This document shows, one piece after another, positions 51,252 to 58,730 of a DNA stretch of 64,000 bases. The stretch spans positions 62,001 through 126,000 of the forward strand of contig JADGEJ010000001.1 of assembly GCA_016744435.1 (NCBI GenBank), in the 5' to 3' direction. The stretch comes from Lentibacter sp. (GTDB lineage Bacteria > Pseudomonadota > Alphaproteobacteria > Rhodobacterales > Rhodobacteraceae). Each line of letters starts with the position of its first letter. Position 1 is the first letter of the stretch. The notes beneath the pieces are model-generated. The model saw only the letters and a list, made by a program, of their open reading frames with translations, made no database searches and was not told where the DNA came from. The position numbers and the translations under genes are program-made.

Positions 51252-51488
51252 ATGTCACATACACCGCACGAGCTGCACGAAGAATTCCCAGAATTCGCCG
51301 AGAAAATAACTGCAATGAAAACGACTGATGCACACTTCGCCAAATTGGCTGAAGAGTACCACGAGGTAAACCGCGCTGTGCACCGCGCCGAGACGAATGT
51401 TGAGCCAACAGACCAGTTCAACGAAGAAGAGATGCGCAAAAAGAGGGCTGCACTGAAAGACGAAATCTACAAGATGTTGTCTGCCTAA
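51252..51488 (+). CDS. YdcH-family (DUF465) small protein
   Basis: The protein has 78 residues and is almost wholly helical: HELHEEFPEFAEKITAMK, then HFAKLAEEYHEVNRAVHRAE and RKKRAALKDEIYKML. This is the DUF465 pattern, a coiled-coil dimer of unknown function. ATG 51252 has AGGAG upstream; the frame's earlier codon at 51219 is not needed. It stands alone between betA and the convergent hydrolase gene, whose stop overlaps its end by four bases. Confidence 0.92.
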   Translation: MSHTPHELHEEFPEFAEKITAMKTTDAHFAKLAEEYHEVNRAVHRAETNVEPTDQFNEEEMRKKRAALKDEIYKMLSA

Positions 51489-52306
51489 AGGCGGCTTGCT
51501 CTGTCGATAAAGCGCCAGAGTTGTGGCAGCACATCTGTGCGCCAGAGGTCGGTATGGCCAGCGCCTTTCACAGCGAGAAACTCTTTCTGAGATGCAGGGG
51601 CGAGAGAGAAGATCTTTCGCCCCTGTTCTATTGGGATGAGCTTATCTTGTGTTCCGTGGAGCACGAACAATGGGGCTGTAAGCTGGCTCGCATTGGCTGC
51701 GCTGTCCCATGTTGAGGTGAGGAGTTTGACCAGCGGAGCCAGATCTGGTGACATATGCAATGCGACATCTGCGATTGACGTAAAAGGCGCTTCAAGCACG
51801 ACGGCGGCTGGTGGGTTGGCCCGGCCTTCGCTTGAGGCCATGATGGCGACAATTGCCACACCGGTTCCGAGGCTTTCGCCATATAGCACACGCGGCGCAT
51901 CCGTTTTTAAGACGCGATCAAGCTGGCGGTAAAGCGCGCGCGCGTCGGCGGTTATCGCTTTCTGAGTGGGGGTGCCGGAAGATCCGGAAGAGCCGCGGTA
52001 AGCCATAGCGACAAGGCCGTAGCCGCGCTTTGTGAAGCGTGCAAAGCGGCCCGCGCGGTTGGCCAGGTTCCCGGCGTTGCCGTGAAAGTAGAGGATCACG
52101 GGCTTACCAGAACGTGGCGGAGCGACCCAAGTGACAAGGCTTGAGCCTTCGGTTCCGAAGGTCTTCTCAACGATGCCTTTTAGGCCAACCGCCGATGGGC
52201 TCATGCGGGCTGTATCAAACGGATAGAGCATGCGTTGCTCGAGTTGGCTTACCACGAAGTGGCCGCCAAAACCAAAGAGCAGCATGAAGGCGAGTATCCG
52301 AAGCAT
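51485..52306 (-). CDS. Alpha/beta hydrolase, membrane-anchored
   Basis: The protein has 273 residues. An N-terminal hydrophobic helix (MLRILAFMLLFGFGGHFVVS) acts as anchor or signal. The fold shows oxyanion motif YFHGNAGNLANRA, the nucleophile elbow VLYGESLGTG with Ser, the acid in HGTQDKLIP and His in GAGHTDLW. It resembles the YfhR/BEM46-type family of serine hydrolases. The ATG at 52306 overlaps the last base of the pccR gene's stop codon, so both are coupled. The substrate is unknown. Confidence 0.88.
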   Translation of the reverse strand: MLRILAFMLLFGFGGHFVVSQLEQRMLYPFDTARMSPSAVGLKGIVEKTFGTEGSSLVTWVAPPRSGKPVILYFHGNAGNLANRAGRFARFTKRGYGLVAMAYRGSSGSSGTPTQKAITADARALYRQLDRVLKTDAPRVLYGESLGTGVAIVAIMASSEGRANPPAAVVLEAPFTSIADVALHMSPDLAPLVKLLTSTWDSAANASQLTAPLFVLHGTQDKLIPIEQGRKIFSLAPASQKEFLAVKGAGHTDLWRTDVLPQLWRFIDRASRL

Positions 52307-53697
52307 CAGTCGACCCGATAGGGCAGGGTGCCACGGTTGTCCGGGTCGATCGTCAGGCGGCGTTCGAGCGGCGGCACTGACCGTTGGTGGCAGTCAGTGC
52401 GCTCGCAAATGCGACAGGAAATCCCTATCGGCTCAAAACTTTGACGTTCGGAGACATCAAGCCCGTCAGCGTAGACAATGGCAGGGGCATGGCCAACTTC
52501 ACAGCCGATCGCAATGGCGAAGCGCCGTGTTGGCGCACCATAGTGCCCGCCGGTTTTTCTCACGTCACAGGCTATCGAAATGTAGCGTACGCCATCGGGT
52601 GTTTCGGCGAGTTGGCGCAGGAAGCGGCCGGGAGTTTCAAACGCGCGGTGGACGTTCCAGAGCGGGCACGCGCCGCCAAAGCGTGCGAATTGCAACCGCG
52701 TTGCCGAGTGGCGCTTGGTGATGGTGCCTGCTTGATCGACCCGCACAAAGAAGAACGGGACACCCTTGGCACCGGGCCGTTGAAGCGTGGAAAGGCGGTG
52801 TGCAACCTGTTCGATCGAGGCGCCAAAGCGGCGGGCGAGCCTCTCAAGGTCGTGGCGCGTTTCCTGCGCGGCACGGAGAAACTCGGTGTAGGGCATGAGG
52901 GCCGCACCTGCGAAGTAATTGGCGAGGCCGATCTTGGCAATGTCACGCGCCTCACCGCTGTGAAAACGGGCCAAGTCAAGCGTGGCTTCGAGCAGCTGGT
53001 CTTGCTTGAGGAGCGCGACTTGAAGCAGCAGTTGGAAGTTACGCGTACCGGCTTCTGCGCGGGTGGAAAGCGTGAGAGTTTTGGTTTCACGGTCAAAGCT
53101 GCGCAGATCTGCACGGTCAAGCTCATGCACCGAAATGCCTTCATCACGTAGTGTGCGAATGGCTGTTTGGCGAATGTCGTCAGACTGGGTTGCGAAGTGC
53201 TCGGCAGCGCGATCGACAGCGTCGATGTAGTTGTCGCAATAGTGAAAAAAGTCGCGCACCTCGTCCCAAGGGCTGGCTTGCAGGCGAGCGTCCTCGCGGC
53301 CCAGAGCTTCGTCAAGCGAGGCTAGGCGCTCGTGGGTTTGCCTGTAGGTGCGATGTAACGCCAGAAAGGCACGCGCAAGGCCAGGGGCGTTAGACGCGGT
53401 AAGGCGCATGTCGGCCAGAGGCGGCGGATCATCGGCAAAGATCGGGTCGGCCATGGCTTCGCGCATGTCGCTCACCAGTCGCTCGCTATCAGCTGAGGTC
53501 AGCTCGGTCACATCAAAGCCGAACTCTTGCGCGAGGTTGAGCACAACCGTAGTTGAAACGGGGCGCTTGTTGTTTTCCATCTGGTTGAGGTAGGGCAGCG
53601 AGACGCCGAGTTTGCTGGCGAAGTCTTTTTGCGTGAGGCCCAAGCGCAAGCGTGTTTCGCGCAGTTTGGCCCCTGCATAGAGTTTTTGCGTTGCCAT
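52306..53697 (-). CDS. pccR: PccR-like short-chain fatty acyl-CoA regulator (ScfR family, XRE-type)
   Basis: The protein has 463 residues. It starts with an XRE HTH (LRETRLRLGLTQKDFASKLG, VSLPYLNQMENNKRPVS). The long ScfR domain follows (IGLANYFAGAALMPYTEFL, ARRFGASIEQVAHRLSTLQ) and ends with C428-R-I-C431 and C436 in ISCRICERTDC. PccR of Rhodobacter sphaeroides activates propionyl-CoA assimilation genes. Here the gene sits two genes from pccB, and TTTGC repeats like its published motif lie in front of it and of pccB. It shares a one-base overlap with the hydrolase gene. Confidence 0.85.
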   Translation of the reverse strand: MATQKLYAGAKLRETRLRLGLTQKDFASKLGVSLPYLNQMENNKRPVSTTVVLNLAQEFGFDVTELTSADSERLVSDMREAMADPIFADDPPPLADMRLTASNAPGLARAFLALHRTYRQTHERLASLDEALGREDARLQASPWDEVRDFFHYCDNYIDAVDRAAEHFATQSDDIRQTAIRTLRDEGISVHELDRADLRSFDRETKTLTLSTRAEAGTRNFQLLLQVALLKQDQLLEATLDLARFHSGEARDIAKIGLANYFAGAALMPYTEFLRAAQETRHDLERLARRFGASIEQVAHRLSTLQRPGAKGVPFFFVRVDQAGTITKRHSATRLQFARFGGACPLWNVHRAFETPGRFLRQLAETPDGVRYISIACDVRKTGGHYGAPTRRFAIAIGCEVGHAPAIVYADGLDVSERQSFEPIGISCRICERTDCHQRSVPPLERRLTIDPDNRGTLPYRVD

Positions 53698-53709
53698 AGG
53701 CCCCTCAAG

Positions 53710-53747
53710 TTTGCAGATTTGCTATGCGGCGAGTGTGCCTTTGCAAA
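53710..53747. promoter_or_regulatory. TTTGC repeats in front of pccR, probable autoregulatory operator
   Basis: TTTGC-AGA-TTTGC at 53710-53722 and TTTGCAAA at 53740-53747 lie just before the pccR start (53697). The same 8-base phasing of TTTGC occurs twice before pccB. Autoregulation is inferred. Confidence 0.5.
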
Positions 53748-53775
53748 GCCTCAAGCGCAAGGGGTTAGAGCCGTG

Positions 53776-54990
53776 CTAGAGCCGCAAGCGCCGCTCGCGA
53801 CGGACAACCAGCATGATGGTGATCAGAGCCGCGACGCAGCTCAGTACCATGATCACTGTCAGGGGGATCTCGGACGAGCCGGGCTGCAAGAGTGCGCCGG
53901 CAAGTGCCGAAAGCATTGCGCCGCCGCCGATCATGATTGCGCTGCCAAGGCCCGCGGCTGTGCCTGCCAAGTTGGGGCGCACAGACAGCATGCCGGATTG
54001 GCTGTTGGGGATGACCATGCCGTTACCTATGCCGAGAAAGGCCAGCGTGCCGAAGAATATGAACGGGGTGTTTTGCCCGATCAGGCTCAGGCCAAGAGAC
54101 GGCAAGAGCGAGACGACGCAGATGACGTTGCCCCAAAAGATCATCCGGATCACGCCAAGACGGGTTGAGTAACGGCCAGTGAGAAAGTTGCCGATGAAGT
54201 AGCCGACACCGGGGGCTGCGAAGTAAAGGCCGAGCTGGTCGGGGTTGAGTCCGAAGACGCTGACCCCCACGAAGGGCGCGCCGCCCAGATAAGCAAAGAA
54301 GGCCCCGGATGAAAACGCGGATGCCATGCAGTAGCCCCAAAAGCGGGGCGATGTGAGCAACTCCGGGTATTCTGCGAACTGTTGTGTGAGCGAGCGTGTG
54401 CTCGGCGGCGCGGTTTCTTTGAGGTCAAACCACGTGACCACAAAGAGCGTTAGCCCAACCGCGAGCATCATCCAGAAGCTTGCATGCCAGCCATAGCGCA
54501 CTTCGAGAAGACCCCCGATAGCAGGCGCGATCATCGGGACGAGAGACATGCCCATCGTGACATAGCCGAGCATCGAGGCGCCTTTTTCGAGGCCATAGAT
54601 GTCGCGCACAGCCGCACGGGTGAGCACCATCGCGACGGAAATGACGGCTTGAAGCATGCGAAACACCATGAAGGTAACGGCGTTTTGCGCCATCAGGCAG
54701 CCCAGCGTGGCAAGGCAAAACAGCGCTACGCCCCAAAGCAGCACGACACGGCGACCGTATTTGTCAGACAGAGGCCCGATGAAGAGTTGCAGGAAGGCGT
54801 TGATCGCCAGATAGAGCGCCACGGAAAGCTGCATAAACGCATAGTCGGTGTTGAAATACTCCGCCATGCCGTTGAGGGACGGCAAAAACACGTTCATGGC
54901 CAGCGCGGAAAGCCCAGTGAGGCAGATGAGTGTGCCAATGTGCGGAGGGGTGGAACGATCTAAAAACCGACTCTTCTCAATATCTTGCAT
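53776..54990 (-). CDS. Bcr/CflA-family multidrug efflux MFS transporter
   Basis: The protein has 404 residues and 12 helices. FLPSLNGMAEYFNTDYAFMQ, LFIGPLSDKYGRRVVLLWG (motif A) and RMLQAVISVAMVLTRAAVRD are typical of the Bcr/CflA branch, which exports bicyclomycin, chloramphenicol or other compounds with protons. ATG 54990 is preferred to a GTG at 55056 because the family starts here, although its ribosome site is weak. It diverges from pccB and shares the TTTGC operators with it, so it may be co-regulated with propionate metabolism. Confidence 0.88.
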   Translation of the reverse strand: MQDIEKSRFLDRSTPPHIGTLICLTGLSALAMNVFLPSLNGMAEYFNTDYAFMQLSVALYLAINAFLQLFIGPLSDKYGRRVVLLWGVALFCLATLGCLMAQNAVTFMVFRMLQAVISVAMVLTRAAVRDIYGLEKGASMLGYVTMGMSLVPMIAPAIGGLLEVRYGWHASFWMMLAVGLTLFVVTWFDLKETAPPSTRSLTQQFAEYPELLTSPRFWGYCMASAFSSGAFFAYLGGAPFVGVSVFGLNPDQLGLYFAAPGVGYFIGNFLTGRYSTRLGVIRMIFWGNVICVVSLLPSLGLSLIGQNTPFIFFGTLAFLGIGNGMVIPNSQSGMLSVRPNLAGTAAGLGSAIMIGGGAMLSALAGALLQPGSSEIPLTVIMVLSCVAALITIMLVVRRERRLRL

Positions 54991-55041
54991 GTTGAAATTC
55001 GTATTTCGGTTGTAAAGGAGTGTCCAGACACACCTGCGATA

Positions 55042-55094
55042 TTTGCTAGTTTGCACTTAGCAATAGATATGCAGACATAAGTTTGCAAATTTGC
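55042..55094. promoter_or_regulatory. Two TTTGC-N3-TTTGC operators before pccB, predicted PccR sites
   Basis: TTTGC-TAG-TTTGC (55042-55054) and TTTGC-AAA-TTTGC (55082-55094) are 40 bases apart and lie 88 to 140 bases before the pccB start. The published PccR motif from R. sphaeroides, as I recall it, is two TTTGCAAA elements separated by four bases, and half-site and tandem orientation agree with it. The sites are also upstream of the divergent efflux gene. Confidence 0.6.
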
Positions 55095-55181
55095 TTGTTT
55101 CTGCTTTGTCGCGCTGTTCTGTCAAGCTATACAAGCGCAAATTCTGCCGCAAATTCTGCTGCGATCCTAAAGGGGCCCGAT

Positions 55182-56714
55182 ATGAAAGATATTCTTCAAG
55201 ACCTTGATGCGCGCCGCGCTGATGCCAAACTGGGTGGTGGTGAAAAGCGTATTGCATCACAGCATTCGAAGGGCAAGCTCACAGCACGTGAGCGGGTCGA
55301 GCTTTTGCTTGACGAAGGTAGCTTTGAAGAATTCGATATGTTCAAATCCCACCGCTGCACTGATTTTGGCATGGAAAAACAACAGCATGCTGGAGACGGC
55401 GTGATCACCGGCTGGGGAACGATCAATGGCCGCATGGTCTATGTATTCAGTCAGGACTTCACAGTGTTTGGCGGCTCGCTGTCCGAGACCCACGCTGAAA
55501 AAATCTGCAAGATCCAAGACATGGCGATCCAGAATGGCGCGCCCGTTATTGGCATCAACGACTCAGGCGGTGCGCGTATTCAGGAAGGTGTGGCTTCGCT
55601 TGCTGGCTACGCTGAAGTCTTCCAACGCAACATTATGGCATCCGGCGTCGTGCCGCAGATTTCGCTTATAATGGGCCCATGTGCGGGTGGTGCTGTTTAC
55701 TCGCCTGCGATGACCGACTTTATCTTTATGGTTAAAGATACGTCTTATATGTTCGTCACTGGCCCGGACGTTGTGAAGACGGTTACAAACGAGGTGGTAA
55801 CCGCCGAAGAGCTTGGCGGCGCATCAACCCACACCAAGAAGTCGTCAGTTGCCGATGGCGCGTTTGAAAACGACGTTGAAGCGCTCGCCGAAGTGCGCCG
55901 CTTGGTTGACTTTTTGCCGCTCAACAACCGCGAAAAGCCCCCCGTGCGCCCATTCTTTGACACGCCGGGCCGCGCGGAGGCCAGCCTTGATACGTTGATC
56001 CCTGACAACCCGAACCAGCCCTATGACATGAAAGAGCTCATTCACAAGATCGCGGATGAGGGTGATTTCTACGAAATTCAGGAAGCCTTTGCGGGCAACA
56101 TTATCACAGGCTTCATTCGCCTTGAGGGGCAGAGTGTAGGCGTCGTGGCCAACCAGCCGACTGTTCTCGCAGGTGTGCTGGATATTGACAGCTCGCGCAA
56201 AGCCGCGCGGTTTGTGCGCTTTTGCGATGCCTTTGAGATTCCGATCCTGACACTGGTTGATGTCCCGGGTTTCTTGCCGGGCACGTCACAAGAGTATGGT
56301 GGCGTCATCAAACACGGTGCGAAGCTTTTGTTCGCTTATGGTGAGGCGACGGTGCCGAAAGTAACGGTCATTACACGCAAAGCCTACGGCGGCGCTTATG
56401 ATGTTATGGCGTCAAAGCACCTGCGTGGCGACTTTAACTATGCGTGGCCAACTGCCGAGATCGCTGTGATGGGGGCCAAGGGCGCAACGGAGATTATCCA
56501 TCGCGCTGACCTTGGCGACGCTGACAAGATCGCCCAGCACGCAGCTGATTATGAAGAGCGCTTTGCCAACCCGTTTGTGGCGGCCGAGCGTGGCTTTATT
56601 GATGAAGTGATCATTCCGCACAGCACACGCCACCGCGTCAGCCGTGCGTTTGCCAGTCTGCGTGGCAAGCAGCTGACGAACCCGTGGAAAAAACACGACA
56701 ATATCCCGCTCTAG
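55182..56714 (+). CDS. pccB: Propionyl-CoA carboxylase beta subunit (carboxyltransferase)
   Basis: The protein has 510 residues. The two crotonase-like halves of acyl-CoA carboxyltransferases are plain: [21 protein letters not shown] with the oxyanion Gly-Gly, [17 protein letters not shown], then in the second half [19 protein letters not shown] and [18 protein letters not shown]. PccB transfers the carboxyl from biotin to propionyl-CoA, giving (S)-methylmalonyl-CoA. The ATG at 55182 follows AAAGGGG. pccA lies 2 kb downstream, separated by small genes. Confidence 0.97.
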   Translation: MKDILQDLDARRADAKLGGGEKRIASQHSKGKLTARERVELLLDEGSFEEFDMFKSHRCTDFGMEKQQHAGDGVITGWGTINGRMVYVFSQDFTVFGGSLSETHAEKICKIQDMAIQNGAPVIGINDSGGARIQEGVASLAGYAEVFQRNIMASGVVPQISLIMGPCAGGAVYSPAMTDFIFMVKDTSYMFVTGPDVVKTVTNEVVTAEELGGASTHTKKSSVADGAFENDVEALAEVRRLVDFLPLNNREKPPVRPFFDTPGRAEASLDTLIPDNPNQPYDMKELIHKIADEGDFYEIQEAFAGNIITGFIRLEGQSVGVVANQPTVLAGVLDIDSSRKAARFVRFCDAFEIPILTLVDVPGFLPGTSQEYGGVIKHGAKLLFAYGEATVPKVTVITRKAYGGAYDVMASKHLRGDFNYAWPTAEIAVMGAKGATEIIHRADLGDADKIAQHAADYEERFANPFVAAERGFIDEVIIPHSTRHRVSRAFASLRGKQLTNPWKKHDNIPL

Positions 56715-56788
56715 TTTTTGTGAGGGGGACATTTTGTCATAAGTTAGTAGGCCATGTGCCTACCTTGCTCCCAGCCGGAGGAGCCCGC

Positions 56789-57202
56789 TTGCGCGGGGGC
56801 TGGGGGCCTTTGCTTGGGCTGATGCTTGCAGTACAAGCTGGGCCGGCGGGTGCCGCGGCGCAAGACCATCCACAGGTGCCATCAGGGTTTTCTCCGCAGC
56901 TTTTCGAGCAGTTCCTAGACGTAAAGCCCGACGGCGTATTCACCTACGCGCGTTTCAGGTTTGTCGTGCCTGAACTTGCCAAGGGCCGCGCGCCTGACTT
57001 GAACGTCCTTGCCGAAGATTTTACGCATCTGTGCAAGGAATATGCGCTGCCGCTGCTTGCAGCCGGAACTGATCCTGTCGATAAAATTATCATCTCCTAT
57101 TCAGACCGCCCAGTTGAGTTTGGCGCTGCTGATCCTGACGCTAAGCAGTTTTTCGAGCAATTTCGCTTCGAAAACGGCACCTGCATCTGGGAGGATTTTT
57201 GA
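56789..57202 (+). CDS. DUF6497-like secreted protein (often misnamed acetolactate synthase)
   Basis: The protein has about 137 residues. A TTG at 56789 with the strong ribosome site GGAGGAG five bases upstream starts a signal peptide (MRGGWGPLLGLMLAVQAGPAG). The mature part is a small globular domain with YARFRFVVPELAKG and IIISYSDRPVEFGAADP, ending with CIWEDF. It has none of the features of acetolactate synthase. Position between pccB and pccA in one direction is shared by relatives in roseobacters, as far as I recall. Role unknown. Confidence 0.7.
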   Translation: MRGGWGPLLGLMLAVQAGPAGAAAQDHPQVPSGFSPQLFEQFLDVKPDGVFTYARFRFVVPELAKGRAPDLNVLAEDFTHLCKEYALPLLAAGTDPVDKIIISYSDRPVEFGAADPDAKQFFEQFRFENGTCIWEDF

Positions 57203-57416
57203 TGCGCACACAATATGTTGCGACGCGAAGTTCACATGAGCGGGTTTCTGCGGCTTTGGAGTCACAGGCCACGGCGGCTGTGCTGATGTGCTATCAAAAA
57301 TGGGGCCGTTCAGGTATTGTTGCCGCGCAGGCTTCTCGTGAAGCGTGCATCTCGCAAGAGAGGCAGGACGGGGTGAAGACACCCCATATGTCTGAAAAGA
57401 ATGACAGGAGTATACA

Positions 57417-57566
57417 ATGTCGAACATCCTCAAAGGCGCCGTTGCGCTTAGCTTGGTTGCGTTCGTTTCCGCTTGTGGCGGCAGCAATGCATCAGACGAT
57501 GAATATGTTGTGGTTGATCCAGCGCCAATTTCAGTTGAACCAACCTACACCGGTAAATACAAGTAA
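57417..57566 (+). CDS. Small lipoprotein, 49 residues
   Basis: The ATG at 57417 has AGGAG seven bases upstream. The signal is MSNILKGAVALSLVAFVSAC with the lipobox VSAC, followed by GGSNASDDEYVVVDPAPI and a short tail ending TGKYK. After cleavage about 30 residues remain attached to the outer membrane by lipid. A TTCG-loop hairpin follows. It is too short for ordinary ORF filters. Function unknown. Confidence 0.7.
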   Translation: MSNILKGAVALSLVAFVSACGGSNASDDEYVVVDPAPISVEPTYTGKYK

Positions 57567-57579
57567 TCGGTTTATGAAG

Positions 57580-57598
57580 CGGGCCTTCGGGCCCGTTT
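57580..57598 (+). terminator. TTCG-tetraloop hairpin after the small lipoprotein
   Basis: CGGGCC (57580-57585), TTCG, GGCCCG (57590-57595), then TTT. It lies 14 bases after the lipoprotein stop. Confidence 0.65.
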
Positions 57599-57665
57599 CA
57601 CCCGGCCTTTTCCCGATATCGCTGGCCAGTATGCCCGCTCAGCACGCTCTGAGGGGGGCTTTTGC

Positions 57666-58049
57666 ATGTTAAAACACCGTGGTTTCCCTGGCCGCCTTTC
57701 GGGCACTGACTTTCAATTTGTGATCCGCCGTGCCAACCCGAAGGGTGTCACCGCGCTGACAGTGCGCGAGCGTTACCGTGACCGCCGCCCGCCCGACAAA
57801 CGCGCTGATGTCGGCTTCATGCGCGCCCTTTGGGAGCACTTCGGCGAGCACCCGTTTGAGCGCGGCAATCTTGATGCGGGCCGCCTTTCATGGCTGTTTG
57901 GCCGTGAAGTTGTGCCAGCGGAAGACCCGTTTGATCCTGCGAGCTATGATGCCTTGCTGCAAATCAATGTTGGTGCTGCGCAGGTTTCGTTCCCAGAGAT
58001 CTTTGAAGATGACGGTTTTGGCGACGACTTTGAGGAGGAGCAGGCATGA
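57666..58049 (+). CDS. Conserved hypothetical protein
   Basis: The protein has 127 residues. The N-terminal half is basic (DFQFVIRRANPKGVTALTVR, RERYRDRRPPDKRADVGF), the middle has FMRALWEHFGEHPFERGNLD and the C-terminal part is acidic (FPEIFEDDGFGDDFEEEQA). No membrane or signal segment is seen, so it is cytosolic. It is not a recognised family. The charge split suggests nucleic-acid or partner binding but proves nothing. The start ATG at 57666 follows GAGGGGGG. Confidence 0.65.
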   Translation: MLKHRGFPGRLSGTDFQFVIRRANPKGVTALTVRERYRDRRPPDKRADVGFMRALWEHFGEHPFERGNLDAGRLSWLFGREVVPAEDPFDPASYDALLQINVGAAQVSFPEIFEDDGFGDDFEEEQA

Positions 58050-58374
58050 ATTTGCCGATGCAACCTCTAATTGAGCGCGGTTTGGCTCATTTAGCTTCCC
58101 TCGGACCGCAGGGGGTTTTGCAGACCAATAGCCCATGCAAGGGTCAGGGCGTGATGGTTGCCCTTGTTTGGGCGCGGGGCGAGAGCCTCATCCGTTACCC
58201 TTCCCCTGCAGGGCGCGGCGGCTGCCCCCAAGGCCGCCGCCCCTGCTTTTTTCTTGCCACACTGGGCAGGCAAAATGGACAGGATAACTCGACAACGCGG
58301 CGTATCGTGCCTAACTGTGGCGGCATGACAGCCGCGCAGATGGCTGCAAAGAAAACGATACGAGGCAAAGAAAC
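58050..58374. other. Gene-free region with terminator between pcc small genes
   Basis: No reliable gene is seen. A frame opening at ATG 58046 overlaps the previous stop and runs to 58738 only because it crosses the next gene in another frame; it has no family features. A strong hairpin lies at 58208-58254. A promoter for the lipoprotein at 58375 must lie behind it. A short non-coding transcript ending at this hairpin is possible. Confidence 0.55.
58208..58254 (+). terminator. Intrinsic terminator with long GC stem and T tract
   Basis: GCAGGGCGCGGCGGC pairs with GCCGCCGCCCCTGC around a ten-base loop, followed by six T. It is among the strongest hairpins in the window and probably ends the pccB-side transcript. 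Confidence 0.8.
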
Positions 58375-58581
58375 ATGCAAAGCATCACCAAATGGGCGGC
58401 AACGCTCTGTGCTGCCGCGTTGCTTTCGGGCTGCGGCGACACCATTACAGAACAGGCAATCTTTGGCGGAGGTGCAGGCGCTGCAGCTTCGCACGTCACA
58501 AAGGGCGACTTGCTCACAGGCGCGCTTGTCGGCGCGGTTGCGAATGTCGCATATTGCCAGAAGTTCCCGTCACGCTGCTAA
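58375..58581 (+). CDS. Small lipoprotein with glycine-zipper-like segment
   Basis: The protein has 68 residues. The signal MQSITKWAATLCAAALLSGC ends in the lipobox LSGC. The mature part, GDTITEQAIFGGGAGAAAS followed by GDLLTGALVGAVANVAYCQ, resembles glycine-zipper segments that insert in or line membranes. Two more Cys may bond. The ATG at 58375 has a AAAG-rich leader. It lies between two terminators, so it is probably transcribed alone. Function unknown. Confidence 0.75.
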   Translation: MQSITKWAATLCAAALLSGCGDTITEQAIFGGGAGAAASHVTKGDLLTGALVGAVANVAYCQKFPSRC

Positions 58582-58633
58582 GGCGCTGACGCCATTTTCA
58601 AGTTTGGTCGCTATGGCGGCCACTTCACAAACC

Positions 58634-58676
58634 AAAGCCACTTCAGAGCATGCGTGTTCTGGGGTGGCTTTTTCTT
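58634..58676 (+). terminator. Intrinsic terminator before pccA
   Basis: AAAGCCAC and GTGGCTTT form the stem around a loop of about 20 bases, with a T tract. It ends the lipoprotein transcript 55 bases before the pccA start. Confidence 0.7.
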
Positions 58677-58730
58677 TGCCAAATTTGGGCGGCGTCATGC
58701 CAGCCATCACCGACACGAAAGGGACGTGCC

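Noticed and set aside
57199-57672. 157-residue plus-strand frame
   Set aside because: It crosses the 49-residue lipoprotein in another frame. The lipoprotein has a ribosome site, lipobox and terminator; this frame has none.
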